Assembly (NCBI RefSeq): GCF_037482285.1
Contig: NZ_JBBEYB010000004.1
Location: 62,001 to 126,000, forward strand
Direction of reading: 5' to 3'
DNA length: 64,000 nt
Source: Aquabacterium sp029268225
GTDB taxonomy: Bacteria > Pseudomonadota > Gammaproteobacteria > Burkholderiales > Burkholderiaceae_C
The translations under genes were made by a program, and so were the position numbers. Position 1 is the stretch's first letter. Each line of letters starts with the position of its first letter. The notes under the pieces were generated by a model. The model had not been told where the DNA came from. It ran no database searches and saw nothing but the letters and a program-made list of their open reading frames with translations. Shown here piece after piece: positions 51,137 to 60,470 of this stretch.

Positions 51137-52261
51137 TCAGTCCTTGAAGTCCATCGCGCGGCGGTACCACTCGTGGAAGTGCTGCATGCCGTCTTCCATC
51201 GGGCTCTGGTACGGCCCGACTTCGTTGTCGCCGCGCTCCATCAGGGCCTTGCGGCCGGCGTCCATGCGCTCGGCGATCTCGTCGTCCTCGATGCAGGTCT
51301 CCATGTAGGCGGCCTGCTGGGCTTCGACGAACTCGCGCTCGAAGGCTGCGATCTCTTCGGGGTAGTAGAACTCAACCACGTTGAGGGTTTTTTGCGGGCC
51401 TTGCGGGTACATGTTCGACACGACCAGCACGTGCGGATACCACTCCACCATCATCGTGGGGTAGTAGGTCAGCCACACGGCGCCTTGCGTGGGCTTTTCG
51501 CCGTTGCGGTAGCGCATGACCACGTCGTGCCACTTCTTGTAGACGTCCGAGCCCGGCTTGTCGAAGGTGCTGGCCACGCCCACGGTTTGCACCGAGTACT
51601 CCTTGGCCATGTCCCAGCGCAGGTCGTCACAGGTCACGAAGTTGCCCAGTCCGGGGTGGAAGGGGCCGACGTGGTAGTCCTCCAGATAGACCTCGATGAA
51701 GGTCTTCCAGTTGTAGTTGCACTCGTGCAGCTCGACGCGGTCGAGCACGAAGCCACTGAAGTCCAGATCGCCACCGGGCTTGAAGCGGGCATCGATGCCG
51801 GCGAGGTCGGCGGCGATGTCGCGGCCGTTGTCCTCGAACAGCAGGCCGTTCCAGTTACGAACCTTGTAGTTGTTCAGGTTCAGGCAGGGATCGTGGTCGA
51901 AGTGCGGGGCCCCGATCAGCTCGCCCTTGTGGCTGTAGGTCCAGCGGTGCAGCGGACACACGATGTTGTGCCGGCTGTTGCCGCGGCCCTTGAGCATGAC
52001 GGCCTGGCGGTGGCGGCACACATTGGAGATCAACTCGATGCCATCGGGTGTGCGCACGAGCGCGCGGCCTTCGCCTTCCTGAGCCAGTGCATAGTAGTCG
52101 CCCACCTCGGGCACGCTCAAGGCGTGGCCCAGGTAGCGAGGACCGGACTGAAAGATGCGTGCAAGCTCCTCCTTGTACAGTGATTCGTCGAAATAGACGG
52201 ACACGGGCAGCTGCGTGCGGCTGCGGTGAAGGGCGTTGAGCGCAGGACTCAGGTCAGACAT
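51137..52261 (-). CDS. Rieske-type aromatic ring-hydroxylating oxygenase, alpha subunit
   Basis: 374 residues from ATG 52261. The Rieske [2Fe-2S] ligands are CRH and CPLH (CRHRQAVMLKG...VCPLHRW) near residues 84-106. The mononuclear iron site is EVYLEDYHVGPFHPG near residue 185. The layout resembles the choline monooxygenase/GbcA branch as much as true dioxygenases. No reductase or beta subunit is adjacent, so it must borrow an electron donor. The substrate is unknown. It is highly expressed-looking in codon use but stands alone. Confidence 0.88.
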   Translation of the reverse strand: MSDLSPALNALHRSRTQLPVSVYFDESLYKEELARIFQSGPRYLGHALSVPEVGDYYALAQEGEGRALVRTPDGIELISNVCRHRQAVMLKGRGNSRHNIVCPLHRWTYSHKGELIGAPHFDHDPCLNLNNYKVRNWNGLLFEDNGRDIAADLAGIDARFKPGGDLDFSGFVLDRVELHECNYNWKTFIEVYLEDYHVGPFHPGLGNFVTCDDLRWDMAKEYSVQTVGVASTFDKPGSDVYKKWHDVVMRYRNGEKPTQGAVWLTYYPTMMVEWYPHVLVVSNMYPQGPQKTLNVVEFYYPEEIAAFEREFVEAQQAAYMETCIEDDEIAERMDAGRKALMERGDNEVGPYQSPMEDGMQHFHEWYRRAMDFKD

Positions 52262-52661
52262 GATCCCCAGGATCTCCAAAAACCAATGTCAACCCACCTC
52301 GGTGCCGGCAAACAAAGGCGATCCGAGGCTTGAAACATCCCTGGCAAGGCCAGGGGGCGAAAGGTCCGCGAGGCCGTCCTGTCAGCCAAAATGAAGCTGG
52401 TCCTGCTGGCAACGGCGTTGGCAGGACAACAGGTCGGGTATCGGGGAGGGGGCGATTGTACCCGTTAGGGGGTTTTCCGGGGGCGGCGTGCAATGCCCGC
52501 ACCCTGAGGGAGGTCAAACACCGTGTAGATCTCTGGCGCGCGCGTGTGGCCCCCCGATGTGTGGGCAAAGGCCTGAGGTCCTGTGCAGGATTGGCGGAGC
52601 GGATCCGCACGTCCGAAATAGAATACGCGTTTGCCCCTAACCGGCACCCACAGGCAAGTTC
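52262..52661. other. Intergenic region with two strong hairpins
   Basis: No gene is supported in this 400-bp gap between divergent units. CCCTGGC-AAG-GCCAGGG at 52339-52355 and GTCCTGC...GCAGGAC at 52400-52427 (with inner CAAC-GGC-GTTG) are stable stem-loops without T-tracts. AATAGAATACG near 52617-52627 could be the -10 element for xseB. Confidence 0.45.
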
Positions 52662-52916
52662 ATGGCCAGATCTTCTTCGACATCCAGCACCGCCGCGGCG
52701 GCGCCATCCCTGCCACCCTCCTACGAAGCCGCTCTGGCCGAACTGGAGCAACTCGTGGACCAGATGGAGTCGGGGGCTTTGCCGCTGGAGCAGTTGTTGA
52801 GCAGCTACCAGCGTGGTGCCGAGCTGTTGAAGTTCTGCCGTGGCCGCCTGCAGGCGGTGGAGGAGCAGGTCAAGGTGTTGGAAGACGGTCAACTCAAGTC
52901 CTGGAACGCGGCATGA
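52662..52916 (+). CDS. xseB: Exodeoxyribonuclease VII small subunit
   Basis: 84 residues with a Ser/Ala-rich start and then YEAALAELEQLVDQMESG and LEQLLSSYQRGAELLKFC, the helical XseB core. It partners XseA, which is elsewhere. Its stop overlaps the ispA start as ATGA, the classic xseB-ispA-dxs operon. Confidence 0.96.
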   Translation: MARSSSTSSTAAAAPSLPPSYEAALAELEQLVDQMESGALPLEQLLSSYQRGAELLKFCRGRLQAVEEQVKVLEDGQLKSWNAA

Positions 52917-53839
52917 CCCCGATGGATTTCCAGTCGTGGTCGGACGCCGTGCTGGTCCGTGTCGAGGCGGCCTTGTCGGAGTGGGTGCCTGCGTCGGCGC
53001 CTGCAGGTCTGGGTGAGGCCATGCGTTACGGTGTGCTCGATGGCGGCAAGCGCTTGCGTGCCCTGCTGGTGCAAGCTGCGGCCGAGGCCACCGGTGCATC
53101 GGCGGACGTGGGGGGAGGCGAAGCCGCCTTGCGCGCGGCCGCGGCGGTCGAGTTGATCCACGCCTACTCGCTGGTGCACGACGACATGCCCTGCATGGAC
53201 AACGACGTGCTCCGTCGTGGCAAACCGACCGTGCACGTGAAGTATGGCGAGGCACAGGCCATGTTGGCCGGCGATGCCATGCAGGCCTTGGCCTTCGAAG
53301 TCTTGACGCCCGATGAAGGAGAGGGCGCTGGCGTGTCCCCAGCGCTGCAAGCCCGCTTGGTGCGCCTGCTGGCCCGCGCTTCGGGGCAGTCCGGCATGGC
53401 CGGCGGCCAGGCGATCGACCTGGCCAATGTCGGTCAGTCGCTGGACGAGGCCACCTTGCGCGACATGCATCAGCGCAAGACCGGCGCCTTGTTGCGGGCC
53501 AGCGTGCAGATGGGGGCGGCCTGTGGCGGCGTGGCGGCGGACAGCCCTACTTGGCAGGCGTTGACGGACTACGGGCACGCCATCGGTCTGGCCTTCCAGA
53601 TCGTAGACGACGTGCTGGACGAGACCCAGGGCTCGGAGACCCTGGGCAAGACGGCGGGCAAGGATGCCGATGCCAACAAGCCGACCTATGTCAGTTTGCT
53701 CGGTCTGGAAGGCGCGCGCCAAGAAGCTGGCGCCTTGCTGAGCGAAGCCAGGGCAGCGCTCCAGCGCAGTGGGCTGGGCGACACCGCCACGGCCACGCTG
53801 CGTGACCTTGCCGAGCGCATCGTCCATCGCGACCACTGA
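52913..53839 (+). CDS. ispA: Farnesyl diphosphate synthase (polyprenyl synthetase)
   Basis: 308 residues from the ATG overlapping the xseB stop. The first aspartate-rich motif is LVHDDMPCMDND and the second is FQIVDDVLDET; GGKRLRALLV and GGQAIDLANVG are also conserved. It makes geranyl and farnesyl diphosphate for quinones and undecaprenyl lipid. dxs, the first isoprenoid enzyme, follows 35 bp later. Confidence 0.95.
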   Translation: MTPMDFQSWSDAVLVRVEAALSEWVPASAPAGLGEAMRYGVLDGGKRLRALLVQAAAEATGASADVGGGEAALRAAAAVELIHAYSLVHDDMPCMDNDVLRRGKPTVHVKYGEAQAMLAGDAMQALAFEVLTPDEGEGAGVSPALQARLVRLLARASGQSGMAGGQAIDLANVGQSLDEATLRDMHQRKTGALLRASVQMGAACGGVAADSPTWQALTDYGHAIGLAFQIVDDVLDETQGSETLGKTAGKDADANKPTYVSLLGLEGARQEAGALLSEARAALQRSGLGDTATATLRDLAERIVHRDH

Positions 53840-53874
53840 CACACACCGAACAATCCCCCGAGGATGTGCACACC

Positions 53875-55770
53875 ATGAGCTACCCCCTGCTGTCCAGGAT
53901 CGACCAGCCCGCCGACATCCGGCACCTGTCTCGTTCCGAGCTCAAGCAACTGGCCCACGAACTGAGGGACTTTCTGCTCCACAGCGTCTCTCGCACGGGT
54001 GGCCACCTGTCGTCCAACCTGGGCACGGTCGAGCTCACCATCGCGCTGCATTACGTGTTCCACACACCCGATGACCGCCTGGTGTGGGACGTGGGGCACC
54101 AGACCTATCCGCACAAGATCCTCACCGGTCGCCGTGACCGCATGCCGTCCTTGCGCCAGTACGGTGGCATGAGCGGCTTCCCGCGTCGCGACGAGAGCGT
54201 GTACGACACCTTCGGTACGGCCCACTCGTCCACCTCGATCTCGGCGGCGCTGGGCATGGCCCTGGGCGCGCAACTCAAGGGTGAAAAGCGCAAGTCCGTC
54301 GCCATCATCGGCGACGGTGCGATGACCGCCGGCATGGCCTTCGAGGCCATGAACAACGCGGGCGTGCCGCACGACGGCAAGATGCCCGACATGCTGGTGG
54401 TGCTCAACGACAACGACATGTCGATTTCGCCGCCGGTGGGTGCGCTCAACCGCCACCTGGCCCGCCTGATGTCCGGGCGCTTTTACGCCGCCGCCCGCGA
54501 AAGCGCCAAAGAGGTGCTGCGCCACGCGCCGCCGCTGTTCGAGCTGGCCAAGAAGCTGGAAGTGCACGCCAAGGGCATGGTGGTGCCCGCCACCATCTTC
54601 GAGGAGTTCGGCTTCAACTACGTCGGCCCCATTGATGGGCATGACTTGGATTCGCTGATCCCGACACTGGAGAACCTGCGCGACCGCGGTGGCCCTCAGT
54701 TCCTGCATGTGGTCACCAAGAAGGGTTATGGCTACAAACTTGCCGAGGCCGATCCGATTGCCTACCACGGTCCCGGCAAGTTCGACCCGGCGGTAGGCCT
54801 CGTGAAAGCCACCCCCGTCACGCCGCCCAAGCCCACGTTCACGCAGGTGTTCGGGCAGTGGCTGTGTGACATGGCGGCACACGATCCGCGCCTGGTGGCC
54901 ATCACGCCGGCCATGCGAGAGGGCTCGGGCATGGTCGAGTTCCACAAGAAGTTTCCTTCGCGGTACTTCGACGTGGGCATTGCCGAGCAGCACGCGGTCA
55001 CTTTTGCCGCGGGTCTGGCCTGTGAAGGGCTCAAGCCTGTGGTGGCGATCTACTCGACCTTCCTGCAGCGCGGCTACGACCAGATGATCCACGACGTGGC
55101 GCTGCAGAACCTGCCCATGGTGTTCGCGCTGGACCGTGCTGGCATCGTCGGGGCCGACGGCGCCACCCACATGGGCGCCTTCGACATCGCCTTCGTGCGC
55201 TGCATTCCCAACATGAGCATGATCGCGCCCGCCGACGAGGCCGAGTGCCGTCAGGCTCTGAGCGCGGCGCACGCGCAAAACCACCCGGTGTGCGTGCGCT
55301 ACCCGCGTGGTGCCGGTGCCGGCGTGCCGGTGCCCAACGACCTCACACCGCTGCCCTGGGGCAAGGCCGAGGTGCGTCGTCAGGTGCATGCGCCTGCGGC
55401 CGGCAAGCGCGTGGCCATCCTGGCCTTTGGCACCTTGCTGTACCCCGCTCTGCAGGCCGGCGAGGCGCTGGACGCCACCGTGGTCAACATGCGCTTCGTC
55501 AAGCCCCTCGACACCGCGCTGTTGCTGGAGATGGCGGGCAGCCACGACCTGCTGGTGACGGTGGAAGAAGGCTGTGTCCAAGGGGGCGCGGGCAGCGCGG
55601 TCGCCGAGGCCTTGTCGGCAGCTGGCGTGAACACGCCCTTGATGATGCTGGGTCTGCCCGACGAGTTCGTCGAGCACGGCGACCCGGCCAAGTTGCTCGC
55701 GCTGTGCGGGCTGGATGCCGAGGGGATTGAGCAGGCCGTGCGCGAACGTCGCGCACAGTTGTCAGCCTGA
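53875..55770 (+). CDS. dxs: 1-deoxy-D-xylulose-5-phosphate synthase
   Basis: ATG 53875 gives 631 residues; a GTG nine bases upstream is too close to GAGG. The thiamine diphosphate motif GDGAMTAGMAFEAMNNAG is near residue 145. HSSTSISAALGMALG and the transketolase-type EQHAVTFAAGLACEG are present, as is RYPRGAGAGVP. It condenses pyruvate and glyceraldehyde-3-phosphate at the entry to the MEP pathway. Confidence 0.98.
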   Translation: MSYPLLSRIDQPADIRHLSRSELKQLAHELRDFLLHSVSRTGGHLSSNLGTVELTIALHYVFHTPDDRLVWDVGHQTYPHKILTGRRDRMPSLRQYGGMSGFPRRDESVYDTFGTAHSSTSISAALGMALGAQLKGEKRKSVAIIGDGAMTAGMAFEAMNNAGVPHDGKMPDMLVVLNDNDMSISPPVGALNRHLARLMSGRFYAAARESAKEVLRHAPPLFELAKKLEVHAKGMVVPATIFEEFGFNYVGPIDGHDLDSLIPTLENLRDRGGPQFLHVVTKKGYGYKLAEADPIAYHGPGKFDPAVGLVKATPVTPPKPTFTQVFGQWLCDMAAHDPRLVAITPAMREGSGMVEFHKKFPSRYFDVGIAEQHAVTFAAGLACEGLKPVVAIYSTFLQRGYDQMIHDVALQNLPMVFALDRAGIVGADGATHMGAFDIAFVRCIPNMSMIAPADEAECRQALSAAHAQNHPVCVRYPRGAGAGVPVPNDLTPLPWGKAEVRRQVHAPAAGKRVAILAFGTLLYPALQAGEALDATVVNMRFVKPLDTALLLEMAGSHDLLVTVEEGCVQGGAGSAVAEALSAAGVNTPLMMLGLPDEFVEHGDPAKLLALCGLDAEGIEQAVRERRAQLSA

Positions 55771-55838
55771 GTTCCGTGTCAGGGCCTTTTCAGGGCAGGC
55801 CTGCGCGGGCGTGAAAGGGGCAGGGCTTGGCTCGCGGC

Positions 55839-56318
55839 TCAGTGGTGTTCGCCGCAAGGCTCGACGCTGCAGCTGCTCACGATGTTCTGGGGCAGCATCT
55901 CTGGCTTGCTGATGTGGCCTGTGGCCGTGTCGTAGCCCACCTCGCTGAGGTGCTGGGCCAAGCCGGCATCCATGGCGTCGATATGGTGCGGTAGCCACAC
56001 CGTCAACTCATGCGCCATCTGGCGCACGATGCCCAGGTCGCCTTGGGCGCCTTTCTCGGCCCCTTCTCGCATGATTTGCAACACCGTCGCGTGTTGCGAG
56101 CTGTGGCAGTTGTTCGGCGCAAAGCCGGTGGCCTGCATCCAGCGATCCTCTTGCCCGAAGTGCTCTGCGGTGTGGGCGACGAGACGGTCCCATGCCGCCA
56201 ACACCGTGTTGTCGCAGGCGTCCAGAACGGCAGCGATCAGATCCGTGCACTCTGTGTGCAGGGCGTCCAGCGCGGGCATGTCCAGCGACATTTCAGGGGA
56301 CCAGGTGAAACTCGACAT
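55839..56318 (-). CDS. Bacteriohemerythrin-like protein
   Basis: 159 residues from ATG 56318. The diiron ligands of hemerythrin are all visible: H in ALDALHTECTDLI, H and E in HTAEHFGQEDRWM, H and H in CHSSQHATVLQ, and H and D in WLPHHIDAMD. It should bind oxygen or sense redox in the cytosol. The last 25 residues carry two cysteines and a His end (SSCSVEPCGEHH), beyond the normal fold. It is convergent with dxs. Confidence 0.88.
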   Translation of the reverse strand: MSSFTWSPEMSLDMPALDALHTECTDLIAAVLDACDNTVLAAWDRLVAHTAEHFGQEDRWMQATGFAPNNCHSSQHATVLQIMREGAEKGAQGDLGIVRQMAHELTVWLPHHIDAMDAGLAQHLSEVGYDTATGHISKPEMLPQNIVSSCSVEPCGEHH

Positions 56319-56436
56319 CGGTGGCTTCCTTACAGCATTGTTGACAGCGATCGTCGGGCCAACAGCGGCCATCGCCATGGTGGGCGAGGGTAGTGGTGTG
56401 GCGCCACCATGGTTTTGAGATGGCTCAATGAAATCA

Positions 56437-56475
56437 GGCGATACCCACTCCCCGTATGCGGGAGTCGGTATCGCC
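56437..56475 (-). terminator. Long hairpin downstream of argH
   Basis: GGCGATACC-c-ACTCCC, loop CGTATGC, GGGAGT-c-GGTATCGCC: a 15-bp stem with one mismatch. On the minus strand it is followed by TGATTTC, a weak T-tract. It starts 18 bp beyond the argH stop. Confidence 0.65.
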
Positions 56476-56492
56476 CGTGATGGATCTCTCGA

Positions 56493-57890
56493 TCAGGCGA
56501 GGCGGGCGCGGTGGCGGGCCACCTGGGCGCGCACCTGCTCAGGCGCCGTGCCGCCCAGGATGTTGCGGGCGTTCAGCGAACCACGCAGGCTCAGCACCTC
56601 GTACACATCCTGCTCGATGGCCGGGTTGTAGGCCTTGAGCTTGTCCAGGGGCAGTTCCGACAGGTCCACGCCGGCGGCAATCGCGTCCTTCACCGCATGG
56701 GCGACGACTTCGTGCGCATCGCGGAAGGGCAGGCCCTTCTTGACCAGGTAGTCGGCCAGGTCGGTGGCGGTGGCGTAGCCTTTCTTGGCGGCACGTTCCA
56801 TCGCTTCGGGCTTGACGGTGATGCCCGCGGCCATCTCGGCGAAGATGCGCAGGGTGTCCTTCAAGGTGTCCACCGTGTCGAACAGCGGTTCCTTGTCTTC
56901 CTGGTTGTCCTTGTTGTAGGCCAGGGGCTGGCCCTTCATCAGGGTGATCAGGCCCATCAGGTGGCCGACCACACGACCGGTCTTGCCACGCGCCAGTTCG
57001 GGCACGTCAGGGTTCTTCTTCTGCGGCATGATCGACGAGCCGGTGCAGAAGCGGTCGGCCAGGTCGATGAAGCCAAACGACTGGCTCATCCACAGGATCA
57101 GCTCTTCGCTCAGGCGCGAGACGTGCACCATCAGCAGCGAGGCGGCGGCGGTGAATTCAATGGCGAAGTCACGGTCAGACACGCCGTCCAGGCTGTTCTG
57201 ACACACGGCTTCGAAGCCCAGGGTGCGGGCCACGCGCTCGCGGTCGAGCGGGTAGCTGGTGCCCGCCAGCGCGGCCGAGCCCAGCGGCAGGCGGTTGACG
57301 CGCTTGCGCAGGTCGATCATGCGCTCGGCGTCACGGGCGAACATCTCCACATAGGCCAGCAGGTGATGGCCGAAGGCCACAGGCTGGGCCACTTGCAGGT
57401 GGGTGAAGCCGGGCAGGATCACGTCGGCGTTTTGCTCGGCCACGTCTACCAGGGCCTTTTGCAGCTCCGTCAACAGCACGCCGATCTCGTCGATCTCGCC
57501 ACGCAGCCACAGGCGCACGTCGGTGGCGACCTGGTCGTTGCGCGAACGGCCCGTGTGCAGGCGCTTGCCGGCGTCGCCCACCAGCTGGGTCAGGCGGGCT
57601 TCGATGTTCAGGTGCACGTCTTCCAGGTCGAGCTTCCACTCGAAGGTGCCGGCTTCGATCTCGGCGCGGATCTGGGCCATGCCCTTCTGGATGGCGGCCA
57701 GGTCATCGGCCGAAATCAGGCCCTGGGCCTGCAGCATTTCGGCGTGGGCCAGCGAGCCCTGGATGTCGGCGGCCCACAGGCGCTTGTCGAAAAACACGCT
57801 GGCGGTGTAGCGCTTGACCAGCTCGCTCATCGGCTCGGAAAACAGGGCCGACCAGGCCTGGGACTTCTTGTCGAGTTGGTTCGTGCTCAT
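56493..57890 (-). CDS. argH: Argininosuccinate lyase
   Basis: ATG 57890 gives 465 residues. LHTGRSRNDQVATDVRLW and GSSIMPQKKNPDVPELARG are the fumarase-superfamily signatures, including the catalytic serine loop. The longer frame to 58052 would overlap the sensor kinase gene. It cleaves argininosuccinate to arginine and fumarate, the last arginine step. Divergent pairing with an AlgZ/FimS-type kinase is seen in pseudomonads and betaproteobacteria. Confidence 0.97.
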   Translation of the reverse strand: MSTNQLDKKSQAWSALFSEPMSELVKRYTASVFFDKRLWAADIQGSLAHAEMLQAQGLISADDLAAIQKGMAQIRAEIEAGTFEWKLDLEDVHLNIEARLTQLVGDAGKRLHTGRSRNDQVATDVRLWLRGEIDEIGVLLTELQKALVDVAEQNADVILPGFTHLQVAQPVAFGHHLLAYVEMFARDAERMIDLRKRVNRLPLGSAALAGTSYPLDRERVARTLGFEAVCQNSLDGVSDRDFAIEFTAAASLLMVHVSRLSEELILWMSQSFGFIDLADRFCTGSSIMPQKKNPDVPELARGKTGRVVGHLMGLITLMKGQPLAYNKDNQEDKEPLFDTVDTLKDTLRIFAEMAAGITVKPEAMERAAKKGYATATDLADYLVKKGLPFRDAHEVVAHAVKDAIAAGVDLSELPLDKLKAYNPAIEQDVYEVLSLRGSLNARNILGGTAPEQVRAQVARHRARLA

Positions 57891-57933
57891 GGGGGGATCC
57901 GGCAGCGCGCGCTTGGCGCAGAATGTGCAAACC

Positions 57934-59019
57934 ATGGATTTTAATGAGCCTGTGGCCTCGGGCGCCAGCGCGAGGTACGAACCCCCTGAACTCTTCGACG
58001 TTTGCCACGTCGGTGTGGTGCTGCGCGTGGTGCTGAGCGTGCAGGTCGTCATGCTGTTGGCGTCGGCCTTTCAGGCGCCCGATGCGCTGGAGGCTTTCAA
58101 TCGATGGTCTCAAACCACCGTGGCCACCTTGCCGGCCAGTTTGCTCTGGTTGGTGTTGGCCTGCGCGGCCCGCCGTCCATTGCAGCGTGTCCAGGATCGG
58201 GTGCAATGGCTGTTCGCTGCGGGCTTGGGGGCGGCAGTGGCGCTGCTGGCACAGTGGGAGCTGGCCTGGTTGACGCAGGTGCTGACCGATGTGCCGATTC
58301 CCTGGGGATGGCCTCAAGTGCCTGCCGCCGTAACGGGAGGACTCATGGGCGCGCTGTGCCTGGCCTGGCTCAGGCACCGCGCCCGCAGCGTGTTGCCAGC
58401 GCATGCAGCTGCGCGTTTGGCGGAGTTGCAAGCCCGCATTCGTCCGCACTTTCTGTTCAACACCCTCAACACGGCCATTGCCCTTGTGCAGGTTGACCCA
58501 CCCCGTGCTGAGCGCGTGCTGGAGGATCTGTCCGAGCTGTTTCGCCAAGCCCTGTCTGCGCCGCATGGGCGCACCACCCTTGCCGACGAGGTCGCGCTGT
58601 CGCGTCGCTATCTGGACATCGAGCAGTTGCGTTTTGGTGACCGCATGCACGTGCGTTGGCAACTGGATCCGGCTGCCGCCTCGGCTCCCTTGCCGCCACT
58701 GATCCTGCAGCCCCTGGTCGAGAATGCCGTGAGACACGGGGTGGAGCCGTGTGCCGAGGGTGGGTGGATCGCGGTCCACACCGAGGTGCAAGCTGGCCAC
58801 ATGGTGCTCACGGTGCGCAACAGCGTACCTCAGCAAGGTGCTTTGCCTTTTGCGCCCGGCCACGGCATGGCTTTGCGCAATGTGCGCCAGCGACTGCAGT
58901 TGATGCACGACGTTCAGGCTGAGTTTGCCGCGGGCTTGAAGCCTCCCGAGACGGTGGGTGCATCACCCTATTACGAGGTGCGCCTGAAGGTGCCCATCTC
59001 CACCGAGGTGCAGGCATGA
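57934..59019 (+). CDS. algZ: AlgZ/FimS (LytS-like) sensor histidine kinase
   Basis: 361 residues from ATG 57934. Four to five membrane segments occupy about residues 30-150. The His_kinase domain follows: RIRPHFLFNTLNTAIALVQ (phospho-acceptor histidine) and PLILQPLVENAVRHGVEP (N box). The domain lacks a standard long HATPase insert, as in the AlgZ/LytS family. It pairs with the response regulator that overlaps its stop by four bases. In Pseudomonas this pair controls alginate and twitching; targets here could include the minor pilin operon, by inference. Confidence 0.9.
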   Translation: MDFNEPVASGASARYEPPELFDVCHVGVVLRVVLSVQVVMLLASAFQAPDALEAFNRWSQTTVATLPASLLWLVLACAARRPLQRVQDRVQWLFAAGLGAAVALLAQWELAWLTQVLTDVPIPWGWPQVPAAVTGGLMGALCLAWLRHRARSVLPAHAAARLAELQARIRPHFLFNTLNTAIALVQVDPPRAERVLEDLSELFRQALSAPHGRTTLADEVALSRRYLDIEQLRFGDRMHVRWQLDPAAASAPLPPLILQPLVENAVRHGVEPCAEGGWIAVHTEVQAGHMVLTVRNSVPQQGALPFAPGHGMALRNVRQRLQLMHDVQAEFAAGLKPPETVGASPYYEVRLKVPISTEVQA

Positions 59020-59777
59020 CCCGATTGACCGTGGCCTTGATCGATGACGAGCCCTTGGCCCGCCTGCGGCTGCGCACCCTGCTGGCCCAGGTGCAGCCCG
59101 GCTGCGAGGTGGTGGGGGAGTTTGGCGAGTCGGTGGCTGCCTTGCTGTGGTTGCGCGAACAGGACGCCATCGGGCAAGGGCCCGACATGATCTTGCTAGA
59201 CATCCAGATGCCTGGGCTGGATGGCATGGTGCTGGCGGCGCGGTTGCGCGAACTGCGCGATCCGCCGGCCATTGTGTTCGTGACCGCGCATGCCGAACAC
59301 GCGGTTCGGGCCTTTGATGTGGCGGCGCTGGATTACCTGACCAAGCCTGTGCGTGCCGAGCGTCTGCAGACTTGCCTGGGTCGGGTACAGCGTTGGCGTC
59401 TGGCCCAACCCCGCTTGCAGGCGCTGGATGCGGACGTGATCGTGGTGCACGATCGGGGCCGCATGTTGCGCATCCCCGTGGCCGACGTGCTGTATTTCAA
59501 GGCCGAACAGAAGGCCGTCACCTTGCACACAGCCCATGAAGTGCATCCCGTGAGCGAATCCCTGACCGAGCTGGAAGCCCGTGTGGGCACGCGCTTCATC
59601 CGAGTGCACCGCAATGCGCTGGTCGCGCGCCGGGCCATGAAGGCGCTGGAGCGTCGGGCGGACGATGAGGAGGGGGGCGAGACCTGGGCTGTGCAGATCA
59701 TGCCCACCCAGGTCTGGCTCTCGGTCTCACGCCGTCAGGTCACGGCGGTGCGAGAAGCCATGGGCGACTGCCACTGA
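59016..59777 (+). CDS. algR: AlgR-like LytTR response regulator
   Basis: 253 residues. The receiver domain has ALIDDEPLARLRLR, the phospho-acceptor in MILLDIQMPGLDGM and KPVRAERL. The LytTR DNA-binding domain runs from about residue 145 (VIVVHDRGRMLRIPVADVLY, FIRVHRNALVAR). The start overlaps the kinase gene as ATGA. AlgR activates type IV minor pilin genes in Pseudomonas, so the fimT-pilV unit here is a plausible but unproven target. Confidence 0.92.
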   Translation: MTRLTVALIDDEPLARLRLRTLLAQVQPGCEVVGEFGESVAALLWLREQDAIGQGPDMILLDIQMPGLDGMVLAARLRELRDPPAIVFVTAHAEHAVRAFDVAALDYLTKPVRAERLQTCLGRVQRWRLAQPRLQALDADVIVVHDRGRMLRIPVADVLYFKAEQKAVTLHTAHEVHPVSESLTELEARVGTRFIRVHRNALVARRAMKALERRADDEEGGETWAVQIMPTQVWLSVSRRQVTAVREAMGDCH

Positions 59778-59796
59778 TGTGGCGTCGCCATGGGCG

Positions 59797-60459
59797 TCAG
59801 AAGCCCAGGCTGGCCAGCAGGTCATCGACCTCGCTCTGATTGGCCACCACGTCGGTGCGACCTTCGGCATTGACCACCGGGCCATCCAGACGAGGTTCGC
59901 CAGCGCCCGCATCCTGATTGTGTGTCAGCGCCGCTTCTACCTTGTGTGCCTGCTCCGGCGGGGCCGCCTGTACCAGCAGCTTCACCAGTTGCGTTTCCAG
60001 GTCATTGGCCAGATTCACGACCTTGGCCACCACCTGACCGGTCAGGTCATGGAAGTCCTGCGCCATCATGATGTCGGTCAGGTGTGCATCCACCCGGCGG
60101 GTCGTGGCCTCCACGTCCTGCACGAAGTTGAACACCGCGCCACTGGCCACGGCCTTCACCGGATCGGCGGTGATCAGTTGGGCCAGCTTGCGCGTTTCCT
60201 GAGCAATGTGCTCCTGATCGGCTTTGGCCGTGTCCACCAGATTCAACACCTTCTCGGCGGCATCCGCCGTCTTGGAGGCGATGTAGTTCAGGCGGCTGCG
60301 GGCATCCGGCAGGTTGTCCACCGTGTGCTTCAGATTGGGCAGCACGCCGAGCATGTTCAGCGTGTCATGCAACTGTCGTGTCAGCGTGCCCAGTTGCTGA
60401 AAGATCTCGGGCGATGCCGCGGGCATCGTCATGTTGTCAGGCAAGTCGATTTTCTGCAC
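59797..60459 (-). CDS. cheZ: Chemotaxis protein phosphatase CheZ
   Basis: GTG 60459 with GAGGGAG upstream gives 220 residues; a TTG at 60474 is less likely. The catalytic motif is IMMAQDFHDLTGQVVAKV, with the Asp and Gln that dephosphorylate CheY. The C-terminal SEVDDLLASLGF is the CheY-binding peptide. It follows cheY by 11 bp in the motA-motB-cheY-cheZ unit. Confidence 0.94.
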   Translation of the reverse strand: MQKIDLPDNMTMPAASPEIFQQLGTLTRQLHDTLNMLGVLPNLKHTVDNLPDARSRLNYIASKTADAAEKVLNLVDTAKADQEHIAQETRKLAQLITADPVKAVASGAVFNFVQDVEATTRRVDAHLTDIMMAQDFHDLTGQVVAKVVNLANDLETQLVKLLVQAAPPEQAHKVEAALTHNQDAGAGEPRLDGPVVNAEGRTDVVANQSEVDDLLASLGF

Positions 60460-60470
60460 GTGGCGCTCCC

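Noticed and set aside
53686..55677. 663-residue minus-strand open frame opposite dxs
   Set aside because: Shadow of dxs; it is His/Gln/Gly/Arg-rich with no ribosome-binding site or family motif.
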